DNA from: Marinagarivorans sp.
GTDB taxonomy: Bacteria > Pseudomonadota > Gammaproteobacteria > Pseudomonadales > Cellvibrionaceae
Direction: 5' to 3'
DNA: 57,314 nt
NCBI GenBank assembly: GCA_028281865.1
Contig: JANQJB010000051.1
Span: forward strand, 1-57,314
In this document: in pieces, positions 54,175 through 57,314 of the stretch
Position numbering within the stretch: the stretch's first letter is position 1
Layout of the letters: every line of letters starts with the position of its first letter
Translations under genes and position numbers: made by a program
The notes under the pieces: generated by a model
What the model saw: only the letters and a program-made list of their open reading frames with translations
What the model was told of the DNA's origin: nothing
The model's database searches: none

Positions 54175-54416
54175 ATTAGACTGGTGCGTTAAATTGAGGT
54201 AGGTTAACAGCACGCCTGCTGCGATATAGTGCGATTGCGATATAGTTAGTTTCGATTTAGCAAAAAAAAGCGCCTAACTAAAGGCGCCCAAGTGCGACAA
54301 AATTAGACTGGTGCGTTAAATCCAGGTTAGTATAGCGGCACGCCTGCTGCGATATAGTTGGTTTCGATTTAGTAAAAAAAAGCGCCTAACTAAAGGCGCC
54401 CAAGTGCGACAAAATT
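54175..54416 (-). terminator. Tandemly duplicated terminator segment
   Basis: Two similar units of about 127 and 115 bp (54175-54301, 54302-54416) each begin ATTAGACTGGTGCGTTAAAT-like and each contain the hairpin GCGCCT-AACTAA-AGGCGC (54270-54287 and 54382-54399). On the minus strand each hairpin is followed by seven or eight T residues, making two consecutive intrinsic terminators right after the SMP-30-like gene. The units also repeat GCACGCCTGCTGCGATATAG. Confidence 0.88.
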
Positions 54417-55508
54417 TTAATATGGTAGACCAGGAACCGCTAGATCGACCGAATAAATTCGGCCTGTCAGTGTCACCATGTACAAGGTTCTGTTATCGGG
54501 GCCGCCAAATGCGACATTGGAAACTTTCTCGTTTTCAGGCAACACCTCATTTTCTGCATCACTTACAGTTATGCGGCCTATTACCTCGTCTTGCGAATTA
54601 ATGACTAAAACGGCATTACTTTGATTAATGGCGGAGTAAACATTACCAGCGCAGTCCACCGCCATACCATCAGCAAGCGCATTATTGCCCAAGGCCGTAA
54701 TACCGTCCTCAACCATGCTTGCCGGCCCGAGGTCTCCGTTTTCATCAATAGGCATCGACCAAACTTGTGCCTCGTGTGGAATCGTTGCTGTCGTTTTACC
54801 CGATACGTAAAGTCGAGTTTCATCGAGCGATAGCGTTACACCGTTTGCTTTTGATATGCCGGTGGCTGCTACTGTTGTCGTGCCATCTGGTAGAATTTTG
54901 TAAACCGTGTTATTCGCGGGCTCACTCACGTAAGCAATACCCTCACTCGAGACTGTCAAGTCATTAGGGCCTGCAAAAGGTGCTTCCGCAGACACTCCCA
55001 AACTATGCACTGTGAGCTCCTTAGTATTTAAATCAAGTTTACCAATTTGCGGTGTTTCGGCCCCCCGACCCATAGCGATTAACACCGATTTATTGTCTGG
55101 GTTCAGCGCTAATCCACCACAGGGTATGTCCGAGACAAACACACCTTTATTCGCGCCATCGAACTCCCCTATCCAATATTCTCCAGCAGCTGACGGTGGT
55201 CGGTCGCAGTAGAGCAACGATTGCGCACCATCGAACCAAAGTGGTCCTTCGAAATTTCGTGGCGTATTTTCTACCGTTGCTGCAATTGTCGCCTCCAAAG
55301 TATTACCCTCAAACGGCGCACCATAACTGGACTCGGTACAAATTTGCTCGGCCAAAGTCATAGGGTCCGGCTCAAGTGGAACATTGCCTGGCGAATTAGA
55401 ATTATCAGAAGTCGAGAGACAACCTGCCAGAGTGGCAACGAAAAAAAAAGCTAGCGCGGATATCTTTATTAATTCCTTTGGCAAGCGATATAAATAAATT
55501 AAGTACAT
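54417..55508 (-). CDS. SMP-30/gluconolactonase-like lipoprotein
   Basis: A 363-residue protein with GAGGACTC before its ATG and a lipobox VATLAGC-LS. The body is a six-bladed beta-propeller of the SMP-30/gluconolactonase/LRE type (PF08450). Typical segments are FEGPLWFDGAQSLLYCD near residue 75, FAGPNDLTVSSEGIAYVSEP, KANGVTLSLDETRLYVSG and LADGMAVDCAGNVYSAIN. In family enzymes a Glu, two Asn/Asp residues bind a divalent metal and open lactones; Glu in NFEGPLW, Asn in GPNDL and Asp in LADGMAVD are candidates. Lipidation places it outside the cytoplasm. Substrate unknown; a sugar lactone is one possibility. Confidence 0.9.
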   Translation of the reverse strand: MYLIYLYRLPKELIKISALAFFFVATLAGCLSTSDNSNSPGNVPLEPDPMTLAEQICTESSYGAPFEGNTLEATIAATVENTPRNFEGPLWFDGAQSLLYCDRPPSAAGEYWIGEFDGANKGVFVSDIPCGGLALNPDNKSVLIAMGRGAETPQIGKLDLNTKELTVHSLGVSAEAPFAGPNDLTVSSEGIAYVSEPANNTVYKILPDGTTTVAATGISKANGVTLSLDETRLYVSGKTTATIPHEAQVWSMPIDENGDLGPASMVEDGITALGNNALADGMAVDCAGNVYSAINQSNAVLVINSQDEVIGRITVSDAENEVLPENEKVSNVAFGGPDNRTLYMVTLTGRIYSVDLAVPGLPY

Positions 55509-55905
55509 ACTAGAGTCCTCAAAAACAACAATATATTTTTATAAATGCATGATTAAATTTCTGACGCATTATAAAAATGAGAAATTCCTAATTCATCAAA
55601 AAACTATCACAAAAGTATCACAAGGAGACTTATTTGATATTCCGATAACTAGTGCAAAAAAATTCTGGAGGAGTCACGCCGTCACCAGCGATAACATTAT
55701 AAGAAATTGATTTAGAGCTTCGAATAAAAATTATAAGAGGTCGTCTTTTTATTGCTTAAGCAGCTCTAAGATTATAATAAAAAAAATATTTTATTTCAAA
55801 CAAACGTATAAATTAAACATTATTATTGGTGATACTACCGTCGTGAAAACCTAAAGGATTTGGATCTAATAATTTAGTTTTAGATTTAAATTTTTCTAAA
55901 CTAAA
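55509..55905. other. AT-rich intergenic stretch before the polyketide synthase fossil
   Basis: Upstream of the SMP-30-like gene. TCACAAAAGTATCACAAGG (55606-55624) repeats TATCACAA twice; otherwise nothing seen. Confidence 0.5.
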
Positions 55906-56229
55906 GTACCTGGGCACCGAGTCTCAAATGCTCTTAGTGATATTGCGTATTCTATGTATTTGGATAAACACGTTAGGCATAAATTATGGACAATATTTTC
56001 GCGAGAGTTTTGGGAAAATATTAATTGAACAATTGCATAGCAACTCGAGCAAATCCTGTCTCGCCTAGGTATTCATCCGGGAAGGCTCAATATTCTCGGC
56101 AACCTCGGTGCTACTGTAACGTTATTTGTATTAACTTGTCATTTAGAAAAAATTGAAGAAGAAGAATTAATTACAATGGCGTTTGGCCCGGGTGTTACTG
56201 TTGAATGGGCTAAGTTGATTAAGGTCTAA
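55906..56229 (+). pseudogene. Fossil of the 3' end of a type III polyketide synthase gene
   Basis: The DNA aligns with the last 400 bp of the gene at 53007-54149. Recognisable pieces are AYSMYLDKHV, the His motif as GIHPG, and GNLGATVTLFVLTCHLEKIEEEELITMAFGPGVTVEWAKLIKV-stop. Compared with the intact gene it has at least one inserted base (near 55992), one lost base with an in-frame TAG (near 56068), and an internal deletion of about 84 bp between the His and Asn motifs. The 5' two-thirds are missing. Similarity continues about 30 bp past the stop. The earlier part (GHRVSNALSDIAY) differs from the intact gene, so the source was probably a paralogue. Confidence 0.92.
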
Positions 56230-56437
56230 AACACTTCTGTTCGAAGTTCAGTCTCACTATAAGAGTATGTGCAAACGGCGGTTTACAATAACCACCTGAA
56301 TTTAATTCGTTGAGTGCGTCAGAGGAAAACATAAATAGCACATCGACAGTTTCTTGATTCGATGCTTTGATACTTATAGGAAATAATAAAAAGGAAAATA
56401 GATACAACCTAAAAAATATAAAACGAAAAATCTTCAT
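56219..56437 (-). CDS. Small secreted protein, possibly truncated at its 3' end
   Basis: A 72-residue frame starting at the ATG at 56437, supported by GGAGAACAAG upstream. MKIFRFIFFRLYLFSFLLFPISIKAS is a signal peptide. The mature part VDVLFMFSSDALNELNSGGYCKPPFAHTLIVRLNFEQKCFRP has two cysteines and no recognised family. Its stop codon lies within the last bases of the polyketide synthase fossil on the other strand. The reading frame may therefore have been joined to foreign sequence there and lost its true C-terminus. Confidence 0.55.
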   Translation of the reverse strand: MKIFRFIFFRLYLFSFLLFPISIKASNQETVDVLFMFSSDALNELNSGGYCKPPFAHTLIVRLNFEQKCFRP

Positions 56438-56657
56438 GGCTTGTTCTCCATAATACCGATACTGTTCTCCCGGTCGCTTGGTACCGCAACGTTGGGGCTG
56501 GACGATTCTTTTACTCCGCACTTGGGCTCACGTCCGCTACGTTTCAGTCCCCTAATTTTCGCGGGCATATAGCAGGTGGCATTATTTGGGCCACAGGTTT
56601 TAGCTCCTCGCCCTGAAAAAGGGGACGCAGTAAAACTACCCTTTTTCTTTTATACGA

Positions 56658-56996
56658 TTATTTCGAAAGATACATACCGTCAGCAATGAGCTGGCTATTA
56701 TGTGCAGTAATACATGCTGTGTCAGCAAATTGAACAGTAATGTTTTTACCAACCATTAAAGCACTTATAGCCAATGAATATCTTGCTTTAGCAATTTCAC
56801 TGTCAGCGGTACCCAACTTATAAACTAAGTTTTCAGCATTTTGTCTGTTGCACTCTACGCTAAAATTTTGACTATTTGAGGCGCCAACTTGGCCGGCATA
56901 AACTTTTTCAATCTCGCAGTCGCAGGAAACTACGGCTGAGAACGCATTACTAGATACTAAAAAAGTAAGACCAAAAATCGGTAATAGTTTTTTCAT
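56658..56996 (-). CDS. Small secreted protein of unknown function
   Basis: A 112-residue protein with GAGGAATTATCA before its ATG and a signal peptide ending SSNAFSAV. The mature part is about 92 residues with four cysteines (VSCDCEIEKVY, VECNR, DTACITAH). The central segment DSEIAKARYSLAISALMVGKNITVQFADTAC is helix then strand. The layout, a helix with SLAISA followed by a V-x-F strand, resembles the partial protein at 57101-57314, suggesting two members of one small-protein family. Function unknown. Confidence 0.75.
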   Translation of the reverse strand: MKKLLPIFGLTFLVSSNAFSAVVSCDCEIEKVYAGQVGASNSQNFSVECNRQNAENLVYKLGTADSEIAKARYSLAISALMVGKNITVQFADTACITAHNSQLIADGMYLSK

Positions 56997-57100
56997 TGAT
57001 AATTCCTCGTGTTTGGAAAAAGGGGGCGGAGGGATTTCATATTAACCACTTCACCCAATGCTCTTTTTAGCGGGAGCCTCCTCTTGATTCCATTGAACAT

Positions 57101-57314
57101 TTACTTTTCAATACCGACAGTATGAAGTTTACAATAATGTGCGCTTGAACCTACCCATCTCTGATGATCATACGCTGCAAAATAAACAGTCGTCTCGGTA
57201 TGAAAAGCGGATAACAAAAGTGATATTATTTTTTTGTTTTGCAAGCTATCCGAAGACTCTACCCAAAACCCTGCTTCGCAACCTGGAATTTCCGTGTTGG
57301 TTTGAACGATAATT
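57101..57314 (-). CDS. Partial small secreted-type protein (3' end only)
   Basis: The frame enters from the right edge and ends at a stop at 57103-57101, giving 70 visible residues. It reads NTEIPGCEAGFWVESSDSLQ, then a helix-like KKIISLLLSAFHTETTVYFAAYDHQRW, then VGSSAHYCKLHTVGIEK. The G-C-x(3)-GFW and HYCKLHTV pattern reminds me of small secreted hypothetical proteins common in marine gammaproteobacteria, but this is from memory only. The start and any signal peptide lie outside the window. Confidence 0.7.
   Translation of the reverse strand, partial: IIVQTNTEIPGCEAGFWVESSDSLQNKKIISLLLSAFHTETTVYFAAYDHQRWVGSSAHYCKLHTVGIEK

Overview
The window looks like chromosomal DNA of a marine, polysaccharide-degrading gammaproteobacterium of the Saccharophagus / Teredinibacter / Cellvibrio type. 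The evidence is a moderately AT-rich base composition, many lipoproteins whose mature N-terminus is a long polyserine linker (a known hallmark of that group), a protein with the Sde182-type nucleoside-hydrolase-like domain first described in Saccharophagus, an OprO/P-type porin, a sulfatase, a beta-helix protein and a PEP-CTERM protein. No tRNA, rRNA, complete insertion sequence, phage gene or CRISPR array was seen. The placement is inferred from gene content only.

Layout. 1-5.8 kb: 5' end of a DUF1587/DUF1592-type lipoprotein, a polyserine HExxH lipoprotein, a chemoreceptor and an unknown lipoprotein. 5.8-11.2 kb: aldo/keto reductase and a 1.37-kb-residue secreted metzincin-like protein with three C-terminal repeats. 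12.1-22.1 kb: a DUF1592-DUF1552 operon, a lipoprotein plus leucine-rich-repeat-like protein pair, a short-chain dehydrogenase, an orphan DUF1552 protein and a second polyserine HExxH lipoprotein. 22.2-24.2 kb: a BlaI/BlaR1-like repressor-sensor pair with twin palindromic operators around its promoter and no beta-lactamase. 24.5-31 kb: a large metzincin lipoprotein, a PEP-CTERM protein, a small lipoprotein and a ricin-B/LamG lectin. 31.5-41.4 kb: a second DUF1592-DUF1552 operon, a lipoprotein, a Tat-exported beta-helix protein and a cytochrome c-DM13 lipoprotein. 41.5-52.8 kb: two paralogous membrane Hpt/HATPase sensors pointing away from each other and enclosing brnT-brnA, a DUF1593 gene, an OprO/P porin and a sulfatase. 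53-57.3 kb: a type III polyketide synthase, an SMP-30-like lipoprotein and small secreted proteins.

How the genes may work together. Almost everything encoded here is exported: lipoproteins, Tat substrates, porin, sulfatase and secreted peptidases. The recurring module is a c-type-heme lipoprotein (DUF1592 group) followed by a Tat-exported DUF1552 protein. It occurs twice as an operon, once as an orphan DUF1552 gene and once as a partial DUF1592-type gene at the left edge. Its biochemical role is not established. The DM13 cytochrome at 40-41 kb would fit the same extracytoplasmic redox theme.

The most unusual structural signal is a pair of 3'-end gene fossils. A 63-codon degenerate copy of the end of the DUF1593 gene lies beyond the porin gene. 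A frameshifted, internally deleted copy of the end of the type III polyketide synthase gene lies beyond the SMP-30 gene. Both have the same geometry: intact plus-strand gene, one minus-strand gene, then a plus-strand fossil of the first gene's 3' end. Other notable signals are the BlaI operator pair, a ribosome-binding site locked in a hairpin before the aldo/keto reductase, a duplicated terminator, and a 24-bp perfect palindrome followed by 18-bp direct repeats.
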